DNA from: JBFJVZ01 sp041623895
Lineage (GTDB): Bacteria; Planctomycetota; Planctomycetia; Pirellulales; Pirellulaceae
DNA length: 5,184 nucleotides
Reading direction: 5' to 3'
Assembly: GCA_041623895.1 (NCBI GenBank)
Contig: JBFJVZ010000474.1
Location: forward strand, 1 to 5,184
Part shown: positions 1 through 5,184 of the stretch, in pieces
How positions within the stretch are numbered: the stretch's first letter is position 1
How the letters are laid out: every line of letters begins with the position of its first letter
Position numbers and translations under genes: made by a program
The notes under the pieces: generated by a model
Told to the model about the DNA's origin: nothing
The model's input: the letters and a program-made list of their open reading frames with translations, nothing else
Databases searched by the model: none

Positions 1-8
1 GTCGTTTT

Positions 9-118
9 CCTGGGGTTACACCAACTTCGCTGTCGCTCGTTGGTTCACCCCAGGCTAGATGCTTTCGCTGCTCCGCAGCTTATTGGATGCGAACCTGTTC
101 TTTGGGCTGCGGCCCAGG
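9..118. repeat. Palindromic intergenic repeat element
   Basis: This stretch is non-coding and rich in inverted repeats. The arms CCTGGGGT (9-16) and ACCCCAGG (47-54) are perfect complements, and nested inside them CCAAC (21-25) pairs with GTTGG (39-43). A second small hairpin follows, GCTGC (67-71) with GCAGC (75-79), and a third, GGGC (104-107) with GCCC (112-115), leading into another CCCAGGCT end at 113-120 that echoes CCCCAGGCT at 49-56. From general knowledge, elements with CCTGGG…CCCAGG ends and internal 'TTCGCTG' stretches are dispersed in Pirellulaceae genomes, but I cannot check copy number here. No T-tract follows on the minus strand, so it is not a classical terminator for the gene ending at 261, although the hairpin could still protect the 3' end of that transcript. 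The remainder, 119-260, shows no gene. Confidence 0.5.
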
Positions 119-260
119 CTTTACGCAGCCATCGCGATTATATTTCATGAATGTTGAGCAGCAGTTCCTGAGCCGGACGCTCTCCAAGTCCTGGCCTACC
201 GATGATCCCACATCAATGATGAAAATGCCCTAGACTTCAGCGAAGAGCGATTTGCCGGCT

Positions 261-1039
261 TTAGTAACCGTCGGGGTACTCGCTGGAGTAGTAGCTGTCG
301 TAGTACTCTTGGGAGTACGTCTCGTCGGGCTCTTCGCCGCTGTAATCTCCTGAGTAGGGGTCGGAGGAATAGTATTCGTCCATGTACTCGTCGGTGTACT
401 CGCCCGAGTCCGCGTCCGAATCCGACGCGTCGGAGGTGGGAGGTTCGCTTATCGTCATCTCTCGATAGTCGATGTGCTGCATGACGTCGTCATACGAGTC
501 AGTCTGAAGGAAATCGACGTTGGCGCTGGCCGCTATACATTCAAAGTTCGGGGCCCGCTCGCAAACTCCCGGCAAGTGCCCGAGGAATGTGAACACGTAA
601 TGGTGCAGCCCTGAGTCTTCGCTGCGGTCTCCGTCGGCCAGACTATGCCAGCCCAGGAAGAATTTGTGACCTCGTAGGTTTCACAAACACTCAAGGCCTC
701 GATGTCGACCGGGTGCCAGGCGTAGGCATCGTCGCCGGGGGCACGAAATCTGCGATCCAGACAATTCTCAAGCTGGATTACGGCGAGCCCGTTGACTCCA
801 TCTTTTGTGGCGTGAAAGGTCAAATACAGGTTGTCGGTTTTTGGCACGACCGCGGCGCCGGAGCAGAAGATGTCGGGCTTGAGGCCGACATCGATTACTT
901 GGACATCATTCTTCGGGGCGTCTTGCGCATCGGCTGCCAGTGGGCAAACGACGATGCCGACCGCGGCAATCAACAGGGTTGGCAAGCGGAGCGATCTATT
1001 GAAGCAGTGACAAGTGGACTGACTAGAGGAAAACATCAT
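261..1039 (-). pseudogene. Secreted hypothetical protein, frame broken near 680
   Basis: I do not recognise this family. The first part reads from ATG ATG (1039 and 1036), 5 and 8 nt after a GAGG ribosome site, into a Sec signal peptide: a basic stretch, the hydrophobic core LLIAAVGIVV, and a likely cut after ADA (about residue 38). That frame continues to a stop at 533, but after the TGT GAA codons (685-680) the sequence with native character moves to the -1 frame, open from just after a TGA at 683-681 down to the stop at 261. Adding one A to the AAA run at 681-679 joins the two into a 259-residue protein, reading VCE-NLRGHKFFLGWHSLA across the joint. The C-terminal frame has no credible start or ribosome site of its own. 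Mature cysteines fall at about 59, 93, 119, 160 and 168. Residues 203-259 form an acidic Tyr-rich tail. The break could be a real mutation, a sequencing error, or less likely recoding. If there is no frameshift, the product is a 168-residue protein ending at 533. Confidence 0.6.
264..434 (-). other. Tyr/Asp/Glu/Ser-rich C-terminal tail segment
   Basis: This is the segment of the broken secreted gene encoding its last 57 residues (203-259 of the repaired protein). It is made almost only of Asp, Glu, Ser, Tyr, Gly, Pro and Thr, with 13 tyrosines in short units such as EYTDEYMDEYY and YSQEYYDSYY, no Lys or Arg and no Cys. The underlying DNA has recurring GAGTAC (Glu-Tyr) steps, which produce local inverted repeats around 300-320. 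The segment is probably disordered and strongly negative. Low-complexity sequence of this kind can expand or contract by slippage. Function unknown. Confidence 0.65.
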
Positions 1040-1156
1040 TTGATCCTCAGGGGTCTTAAGGAAGAATAGCAAAGTTGAAAGCCACAAACAGTCGGTCAAG
1101 CATGGAGTTCGCGGCGGGAATCAATTCAGGCCCCTACGTGTGCGCAAAATCCGCAT

Positions 1157-1630
1157 CTAGTTTTTCATCGGCAGCCACTCCATCAAGTAATAAACGCCAG
1201 TGTCGTCCGTTTGGCGAAAGCCCAATCGCTGGTACAGTTTTATGGCGGGATTGTTGTGTTCCACATGGATGCGAACCGGCAAATTTGCCTGTTTGGCTTC
1301 ATCCAGGATATTACGCATGATCTTGCCACCAACGCCCTTACAACGATGCTCGGGAAGCAGCGCAATGTCAACAATACGATGCTCATCGTCGCGTTTTTGT
1401 AAGTAAAGTCGGCCGGCAGGCTGACCATCCAATTCGATCACGTCAAAGGAAGTGTCGCTGTAGTGCTCCTGATAGAACTGATGCTGAGCACCAAATTGCA
1501 TCTGCAGGAATTCTGCCTTTTGTTGCTCGTCCCAGGGCACGATCGAAAGCTCTTCTTCGCGAGTACTCGCGTACACTTTTTGTAGGAAATCGAGGTCGTC
1601 GTCAGTGATGGGACGAAACGAAATGTTCAT
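1157..1630 (-). CDS. GNAT family N-acetyltransferase
   Basis: A cytoplasmic 157-residue protein, a complete single-domain GNAT that would transfer acetyl from acetyl-CoA to an amine. The sequence shows the standard order: N-terminal strand ISFRPITDDDLDFL (3-16); an α1-α2 segment with STREEELSIVPWDEQQKAEFLQMQF; strands DVIELDGQPAGRLYL (63-77) and IVDIALLPE; motif A pyrophosphate loop R96-C-K-G99-V-G101; and the motif B region HNNPAIKLYQRLGF (125-138). The substrate cannot be read from sequence. The ATG at 1630 fits the family's N-terminus, but no clear Shine-Dalgarno precedes it. The gene lies 143 bp after the Tat-exported DUF6916 gene, with a strong hairpin in the gap, so it may have its own promoter. 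I recall this GNAT subtype near collar-domain genes in other bacteria, which would suggest modification of a cassette product; that is memory and inference, not shown here. Confidence 0.9.
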   Translation of the reverse strand: MNISFRPITDDDLDFLQKVYASTREEELSIVPWDEQQKAEFLQMQFGAQHQFYQEHYSDTSFDVIELDGQPAGRLYLQKRDDEHRIVDIALLPEHRCKGVGGKIMRNILDEAKQANLPVRIHVEHNNPAIKLYQRLGFRQTDDTGVYYLMEWLPMKN

Positions 1631-1714
1631 GCGATCGATAAGAACGCTGGGGCGGAGCGATGCTGTTTAAGTGTGTGTGGCACGGCAGGATGCCGCGTCT
1701 GCAATCGAGCACCT

Positions 1715-1735
1715 TCGCACGAATTGTTCGTGCGA
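1715..1735. terminator. Perfect 9-bp-stem hairpin, possible terminator
   Basis: The arms TCGCACGAA (1715-1723) and TTCGTGCGA (1727-1735) are perfect complements separated by TTG. The hairpin lies 38 nt beyond the stop of the DUF6916 gene ending at 1774 and about 85 nt upstream of the acetyltransferase start. No T-run follows on either strand, so it is not a textbook Rho-independent terminator. It may be a 3'-end stabilising hairpin or a protein-binding palindrome controlling the acetyltransferase gene. It does not match the Gram-positive LexA box spacing. Confidence 0.4.
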
Positions 1736-1773
1736 GAAACGTTTGGATGGGATCCTCGGCCGCTGCTCGCTTG

Positions 1774-2205
1774 CTAGTTGATCACCACTTCGTAGCACCT
1801 TTGTTTGGCGCGTGCCGGAGCGGCATCGTTCAGCAGCAGATCGCACGCCGGTAGCCCGCCACCGGAGACACGGTAGGTGTCATTGGCGAGCCGTGCTTCG
1901 TTGACCTCGCTAAAGATCAACGAGAATCCTTGAGCACGCACGCCGGCGGGACGTTGCTGATCTTGCTGGTGAGCGATCACTTGTTTGAGAACAAGGGTCG
2001 CCGACTGACGGGATGGATGCGAGGCGTCCACGTGAAACCGTTGCCCAATCAGTTGACTGGCTTGCTCGGATGTCAGGTTGTACAACGAGCGAGGCGAATC
2101 GATTGACTGCTCAGCGGCGCTGCTAACTCCTGCCACGCAAGCTGCCGTGGCGACTCCGGTTGCGGCCAGGAATTCGCGGCGGTGAGGATTCTGTTGGTGA
2201 TGCAT
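1774..2205 (-). CDS. Tat-exported DUF6916-like protein
   Basis: A 143-residue protein of unknown function. The ATG at 2205 was chosen because GGAG lies 7 nt upstream; a TTG two codons earlier overlaps the space behind that site. The N-terminus is a twin-arginine signal: H-R9-R10-E-F-L followed by the weakly hydrophobic AATGVATAACVAGVSSA, with cleavage likely near residues 30-32. Export would therefore be in folded form through the Tat system. The mature part matches the pattern of the small DUF6916 proteins: LTSEQASQLIGQRFHVD (44-60), a strand LVLKQVIAH, then GFSLIFSE (93-100), LANDTYRVSGGGLP and a closing CYEVVIN. It shares this layout with the gene at 3987-4355, but the middle and end have diverged, and the LFIVPVGP motif is replaced by DLLLNDAAP. 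Two cysteines remain after cleavage (121 and 137). It follows the collar trio after 103 bp and is probably part of the same cassette. Confidence 0.72.
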   Translation of the reverse strand: MHHQQNPHRREFLAATGVATAACVAGVSSAAEQSIDSPRSLYNLTSEQASQLIGQRFHVDASHPSRQSATLVLKQVIAHQQDQQRPAGVRAQGFSLIFSEVNEARLANDTYRVSGGGLPACDLLLNDAAPARAKQRCYEVVIN

Positions 2206-2214
2206 ATTCAATCT

Positions 2215-2271
2215 CCAATTTGATATGTTTCGGTAATTGGTCGTTCACGTTCCAGTGATCGGTTCGTGAAC
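2215..2271. promoter_or_regulatory. Inverted repeats ahead of Tat-DUF6916 gene
   Basis: The 103-bp gap between the last collar gene and the Tat-exported gene holds two imperfect hairpins. CCAATT (2215-2220) pairs with AATTGG (2235-2240) and overlaps the GGAG ribosome site of the downstream gene. GTTCACG (2243-2249) pairs with CGTGAAC (2265-2271) around a 15-nt loop. The second could be a weak terminator or an operator. The first could mask the ribosome site. Stems are short (6 and 7 bp), so chance is a serious alternative. No convincing -35/-10 pair was seen. Confidence 0.25.
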
Positions 2272-2308
2272 TGACGTTGGGTCCACGCTTTGACAAGCTG
2301 GATCGATA

Positions 2309-2821
2309 TCAGCTGCGAGTTGGATAGGTTCCGGTCAGCGCGATGATAAAGTTGAGGGCCAAGAACGGCTGCAGGTTGTTGTGAGCCTGACCGCCACCAA
2401 TATTTGGCAGCGACCGGCTGGACATGGCCTGCATGTTCGCGAGCGGCGTGTAGATTCCATTCTGCCCGGTAAAATTACCGGCCGGATCGTTATCTTCGCC
2501 TTCCGCTTCACTGCTGGCGGTCAGCAAGTGGTTGTGATTGGGCATCTGGGCTTCGGTAAGCGTGACGTCTTCGACGCCGCCGGTTTGACCTATCGTGCGC
2601 GGACTCAGCCCGGGACCATTTCCGGCATGCATCGCGGCGCGGCCTTGCAAGTTAGGCAAGCCAAAGGTGACGCGGCCGTCGCCGCCATAAATGGTGCCAA
2701 CAATGGAAAACAATGCCGTGTTCTGTGCGATCTGCAAAAGTTGCCCGTTGCAGAAGGCGTTGCCCCGCGGAGCAAAATTGCCCGCGAAAATCCTGACTTC
2801 CGCAATGAATGGATCAGACAT
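2309..2821 (-). CDS. Phage tail collar domain protein (MdpB type), copy 1
   Basis: A 170-residue member of the phage tail collar family (PF07484; microcystin-dependent protein group, COG4675). The start at 2821 has AAGGAG 7 nt upstream. The N-terminal collar domain reads PFIAEVRIFAGNFAPRG, then C-N-G-Q-L-L, QNTALFSIVGTIYGGDGR and TFGLPNLQGR (to residue 61). A GPGLSPRTIGQTGG loop follows, then VTLTEAQMPNHNH with His96-x-His98; in T4 gp12 a comparable HxH pair binds metal within the trimer. The middle (about 100-145) is variable and rich in Asn, Gly and Ser. The end, NLQPFLALNFIIALTGTYPTR, is the family's conserved final strand. There is no signal peptide. By hand count it matches the next collar protein at 43 of the first 61 positions. 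It is last of the tandem trio. The role is unknown; a trimeric fibre tip is the structural expectation, not a demonstrated function here. Confidence 0.92.
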   Translation of the reverse strand: MSDPFIAEVRIFAGNFAPRGNAFCNGQLLQIAQNTALFSIVGTIYGGDGRVTFGLPNLQGRAAMHAGNGPGLSPRTIGQTGGVEDVTLTEAQMPNHNHLLTASSEAEGEDNDPAGNFTGQNGIYTPLANMQAMSSRSLPNIGGGQAHNNLQPFLALNFIIALTGTYPTRS

Positions 2822-2855
2822 ATTGAATCTCCTTGAGATCGATGGTGGTTTTGTG

Positions 2856-3377
2856 CTAGTGGCGGGAGGGATAAATACCAGTCAGGGCGACGATGAAGGT
2901 GATGCACTGGAACGGCATCAGATTGGTATGACTGTTACTACCGCCGACGCGAGCAACACTGTTGCTATTCAGGTTCTCCGAGCCATCGTCGATGTTGTCG
3001 ATATAAATATCCGGCTGTGATTGGGAAAGCAGCCCGCCGGCTGGTGAACCACCATTGGCGGGAGCACTGGTCGCTTTCCATTGATGCCGATGGGTGGGAA
3101 GCTGGTTGGTCGTTAACGTGACGGATTCAACACCACCTCTGGCACCCAGATTTCGCGGAGCCAGTCCCGGGCCGGTCCCGTGGTGCTCGGGGATGCGTCC
3201 GCGCAAATCGGGCAACCCAAATGTCTGTCGACCGTCGCCTCCGTAGATTGTGCCGAACAGAGAAAATAACGCGTCATTCTGACTAATGGCCAGCAGTTGA
3301 CCGTCACACTCGGCGTATGAACGTGGCGCGAACGTGCCGGCGAACATCTTGATTTCACCGATAAATGGTTGCGACAT
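2856..3377 (-). CDS. Phage tail collar domain protein (MdpB type), copy 2
   Basis: A 173-residue collar-family protein. The start at 3377 follows GAGG by 8 nt, and the gene ends 34 bp before copy 1. Motifs in order: PFIGEIKMFAGTFAPRSYAECDGQLL, QNDALFSLFGTIYGGDGR, TFGLPDLRGRIPEHHGTGPG (to about 70), LGARGGVESVTLT, and LPTHRH with His96-x-His98. The variable middle has PANGGSPAGGLLSQSQPDIYIDN, Asn/Gly/Ser-rich and probably loop. The end NLMPFQCITFIVALTGIYPSRH carries a cysteine and threonine in place of the usual 'LALNF' pattern of copy 1. No signal peptide or membrane segment is present. Close spacing suggests co-translation with its neighbours and similar expression of all three paralogues, which would allow a mixed trimer; this is inference only. 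Confidence 0.92.
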   Translation of the reverse strand: MSQPFIGEIKMFAGTFAPRSYAECDGQLLAISQNDALFSLFGTIYGGDGRQTFGLPDLRGRIPEHHGTGPGLAPRNLGARGGVESVTLTTNQLPTHRHQWKATSAPANGGSPAGGLLSQSQPDIYIDNIDDGSENLNSNSVARVGGSNSHTNLMPFQCITFIVALTGIYPSRH

Positions 3378-3409
3378 AGGAAAATCCTCGACGTTGAAAT
3401 GGTTTGTTT

Positions 3410-3928
3410 TTAGTTTCTGGAGGGGAACAGCCCTTGGGTGGCAATCACGTAATTGAGCACCAGGTACGGCTGCTCATTGGTATGTGCTTGATTGCCACCG
3501 TTGTTGGTGGTGTTCATCGAATTGCTTTCGTTGGCCACATCAACCAGCGGCGAATCAGCGGTGTTGTTGTAGATATTCTGGGGTGTCAGTCCGAGCACAT
3601 TATTAGCGGGCGAGTTCGTGCTGGCCGGGTTGATACTTGCGCTGACGGTGTGCGTGTGGCTGGGAATCTGATTCACCGTGAGCGTGACGTCTTGCGCGCC
3701 GCCCTTTTGCCCCAGCGGGTGATTCCCATTAGCGTGGATCGGTGTGCGACCGCGCAGGTCGGGCAATCCAAAAGTGGTGCGGCCATCGCCGCCATAGGTT
3801 GTGCCCAGCAGTGAGTACAATGACTGGTTTTGATTGATGGGCAGGATCTGACCATCGCATTGGGCATAGCCCCGCGGCGGGAAATTGAATCCCACGATTT
3901 TGACTTCAGCCAAGAAAGGTTCGGACAT
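3410..3928 (-). CDS. Phage tail collar domain protein (MdpB type), copy 3
   Basis: A 172-residue collar protein and the first of the trio to be transcribed. The ATG at 3928 was chosen over longer in-frame starts because AAGGAG lies 6 nt upstream, and because MSEPFLAEVKIVGFNFPPRGYAQCDGQ aligns with both paralogues from the first residue. The domain continues QSLYSLLGTTYGGDGR, TFGLPDLRGRTPIH, then a shortened loop NGNHPLGQKGGAQDVTLT in which the GPGL segment of the other two copies is missing. IPSHTH gives His91-x-His93. The middle is Asn/Thr/Ser-rich (ASTNSPANNVLGLTPQNIYNNT). The end is NEQPYLVLNYVIATQGLFPSRN. It is the most divergent copy. It lies 58 bp after the DUF6916 gene and 32 bp before copy 2, so one mRNA is likely. 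No export signal is visible. Confidence 0.92.
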   Translation of the reverse strand: MSEPFLAEVKIVGFNFPPRGYAQCDGQILPINQNQSLYSLLGTTYGGDGRTTFGLPDLRGRTPIHANGNHPLGQKGGAQDVTLTVNQIPSHTHTVSASINPASTNSPANNVLGLTPQNIYNNTADSPLVDVANESNSMNTTNNGGNQAHTNEQPYLVLNYVIATQGLFPSRN

Positions 3929-3986
3929 AGATTGCTCCTTTTCTATTCGCACAGGAAGAAAGTTGATGAAGTAAAGTTTTGTCGGC

Positions 3987-4355
3987 CTAATTCGGACACG
4001 TAAAAACGGATTCGTAGTTAATCCCCCGGCCATTGCTGCCGGGGCCGACGGGCACAATGAACAGCGGCTGAGTTCCCAGTGACGGATGCTCGATGTTGTA
4101 CAGCGATTGGGCCAAATGATCATTTACCGACGCGTCAGGGTCGTAAAAAAGCAAGGCAAAGTTTTTGGGATCCTCTGCTCGGTCCTGAGAATGCGCGGTG
4201 GCCTCGACCAACTGAACCGATCGAGGCGCGCCAGATTCCACATGAATGCAAAACGTCTCACCAAGATGCTTCGCGAAGGTACTCATAACGTAGGCTGGTC
4301 GATCACCCATCGAATCTGAACTCTCCGTTTTCGCCAGATCACTCTCAACAGTCAT
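3987..4355 (-). CDS. DUF6916 family protein, no signal peptide
   Basis: A 122-residue protein matching the small DUF6916 family as I remember it. The ATG at 4355 is preferred because GAGGG stands 10 nt upstream; a TTG at 4394 in the same frame would overlap the preceding gene and lacks a comparable site. After a polar N-terminus (1-26) the conserved part runs FAKHLGETFCIHVE, then SVQLVEATAH (46-55), NFALLFYDPD (65-74), LAQSLYNIEHPSLGTQPLFIVPVGP (81-105) and the closing NYESVFTCPN. The family's function is unknown; the fold is probably a small β-rich domain. It has no signal peptide, unlike its relative at 1774-2205. It sits immediately upstream of the collar trio, and I recall DUF6916 genes as frequent neighbours of such trios, which suggests a shared role such as a partner or assembly factor (inference). 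Confidence 0.78.
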   Translation of the reverse strand: MTVESDLAKTESSDSMGDRPAYVMSTFAKHLGETFCIHVESGAPRSVQLVEATAHSQDRAEDPKNFALLFYDPDASVNDHLAQSLYNIEHPSLGTQPLFIVPVGPGSNGRGINYESVFTCPN

Positions 4356-4387
4356 ATTTTGCGTGCCCTCGATTATCGCGTTATGGG

Positions 4388-5184
4388 TTACCAAGTCTGG
4401 TCAGAGAAAACTTCGTCGTGAGCATTTGCACTTCGCGTTCCCAGCGTTAGTGCTTCCGCCATCAAGCCATCGGCGGCATGATCCAGTCCGAGAATATGCC
4501 CCAATTCGTGCATCACGACGGTCAGCAAATCCATACCTTGGGCGGCTTCCTCAGTGATCGCCTGCCCGTCAGCGTCAAACTCGCTGTCATCATCCGGCGT
4601 GGCGTCGACAAACCAGCCGTAGCCGGCCGCATCCACATCGATGCTGATCGTCATGCCGAATGCTTCACCCAGCCGTCCGTCGGCAAGATCGACGATGGCA
4701 ACGCTAACCGATTGCAGCAGCTGTGTTTGGGCTGCGGACAGACCAGTTGCCGAAAATCGTGAACTTGCTTCGTCGACAATCACCGAAAGCTGGGCCGTGG
4801 TCAGGCTGGCAGCGGCACCGGGGCCTTGACCTCCGGCAGCTGTTAGGGGACTGCCGTGGGTGGGCGTTGCGCAGGCAGCGGCGCTGAAATTGGGCGTGCC
4901 CGCGACGGTGACATTGCCTGTGGGGATGCCGTTGGCTGAGGCCAGGTTGGCTTGGCTGGTTTGCACGATATTCAAAATTGCATCCTGCGCGGTGCCGCCG
5001 TCTTCGTCGACCACCATTGTGCCCGCGCCAGCGTCCAAGGTGTTGCCACTCATGTTCAAACATAGTAGCGAACGGCCGTGCAAGTTTCCTGTTTGCACCC
5101 CGTCTTCGGAATCGGCTTCCAGTTCGTCGCCGCCGCCCAGGTTTTGCAGATTGTTGCCGGTCACGGTGGCATTCAAAGTCGCAC
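4388..5184 (-). CDS. Matrixin-like zinc metalloprotease with β-helix-like region (5'-partial)
   Basis: The C-terminal 265 or so residues of a larger protein; the frame is open to the window edge, and the TTG at 5176 lies inside it rather than being a credible start. The first 105 residues (ATLNATVTGNNLQNLGGGD, then LLCLNMSGNTLDAG, then QANLASANGIPTGNVTVAG) resemble the last turns and capping strands of secreted bacterial parallel β-helix proteins. A Gly/Ala linker follows (about 107-125, numbered from 5176). The protease-like part contains GYGWFVDATPDDDSEFD (185-201) and the zinc motif H223-E-L-G-H227-I-L-G-L-D-H233, with M239 in LMAE as the likely Met-turn. All three zinc ligands and the catalytic Glu are present, so activity is plausible. 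The combination is typical of giant secreted planctomycete proteins. It ends SDQTW and TAA, 32 bp before the DUF6916 start. The substrate is unknown. Confidence 0.82.
   Translation of the reverse strand, partial: ATLNATVTGNNLQNLGGGDELEADSEDGVQTGNLHGRSLLCLNMSGNTLDAGAGTMVVDEDGGTAQDAILNIVQTSQANLASANGIPTGNVTVAGTPNFSAAACATPTHGSPLTAAGGQGPGAAASLTTAQLSVIVDEASSRFSATGLSAAQTQLLQSVSVAIVDLADGRLGEAFGMTISIDVDAAGYGWFVDATPDDDSEFDADGQAITEEAAQGMDLLTVVMHELGHILGLDHAADGLMAEALTLGTRSANAHDEVFSDQTW

Noticed and set aside
713..1069. Plus-strand open frame of 118 codons opposite the secreted gene
   Set aside because: It is antisense to a frame with a signal peptide and ribosome site, has no recognisable domain, and its composition looks like a mirror of the coding strand.
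1063..1099. Possible promoter for the secreted gene (TTGACC at 1099-1094, TATTCT at 1068-1063)
   Set aside because: The spacing between the two boxes is 25 bp, far from the usual 16-18, and no better partner was found for either.
2381..2836. Plus-strand open frame of 151 codons across collar copy 1
   Set aside because: Fully antisense to a well-conserved collar gene; no family resemblance and no ribosome site noted.
2309..3928. Prophage or phage remnant
   Set aside because: Collar domains of this type are common chromosomal genes in bacteria, and no other phage gene, integrase or attachment site is seen nearby.
4022..4045. GC-rich inverted repeat CCCCGGC…GCCGGGG
   Set aside because: It lies inside the DUF6916 coding region over the Gly/Pro-rich VGPGSNGRG codons and is best explained by codon composition.
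3929..4123. Longer N-terminus for collar copy 3 (start at 4123)
   Set aside because: The extension lies inside the DUF6916 gene in a different frame; paralogue alignment and a strong ribosome site fix the start at 3928.
4704..5063. Minus-strand Arg/His-rich frame of 119 codons inside the metalloprotease gene
   Set aside because: It overlaps the protease gene in another frame, and the Arg-rich composition is what a GC-rich gene gives when read out of frame.

Overview
The window looks like a piece of a planctomycete chromosome, most likely from the Pirellulaceae (Rhodopirellula relatives). This is inferred from three things: moderate GC content, a matrixin-type metalloprotease fused to β-helix-like sequence, and a palindromic 'CCTGGGGT…ACCCCAGG' element at the left edge that resembles repeats scattered through such genomes. 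No rRNA or tRNA gene, CRISPR array, transposase or phage capsid, portal or terminase gene is visible. Every gene I can support is on the minus strand, so transcription runs from right to left.

Layout in transcription order. (1) 5184-4388: the C-terminal part of a large secreted protein with β-helix-like sequence and a zinc-protease motif (HELGHILGLDH); its 5' end is outside the window. (2) 4355-3987: a small DUF6916-type protein without a signal peptide. (3) 3928-3410, 3377-2856 and 2821-2309: three tandem paralogous phage-tail-collar proteins (microcystin-dependent protein/MdpB type), each with its own Shine-Dalgarno site and only about 30 bp between them. (4) 2205-1774: a second DUF6916-like protein, this one with a twin-arginine signal peptide. 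(5) 1630-1157: a GNAT N-acetyltransferase. (6) 1039-261: a secreted protein of unknown function whose reading frame is broken near 680 by what looks like a one-base loss; after repair it ends in a remarkable Tyr/Asp/Glu/Ser-rich tail. (7) 1-260: no gene, only palindromic repeat sequence.

The central genes from 4355 to about 1157 look like one functional cassette: three collar proteins, two DUF6916 proteins that flank them (one apparently cytoplasmic, one apparently Tat-exported) and an acetyltransferase, with no other phage structural genes. A reasonable hypothesis is a non-phage surface or exported fibre built from collar-domain proteins, with the DUF6916 proteins as partners and the GNAT as a possible modifier. 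Its function is unknown and the hypothesis rests on gene order only. The metalloprotease fragment ends only 32 bp before the cassette and could be co-transcribed with it, but it may equally be an independent gene.
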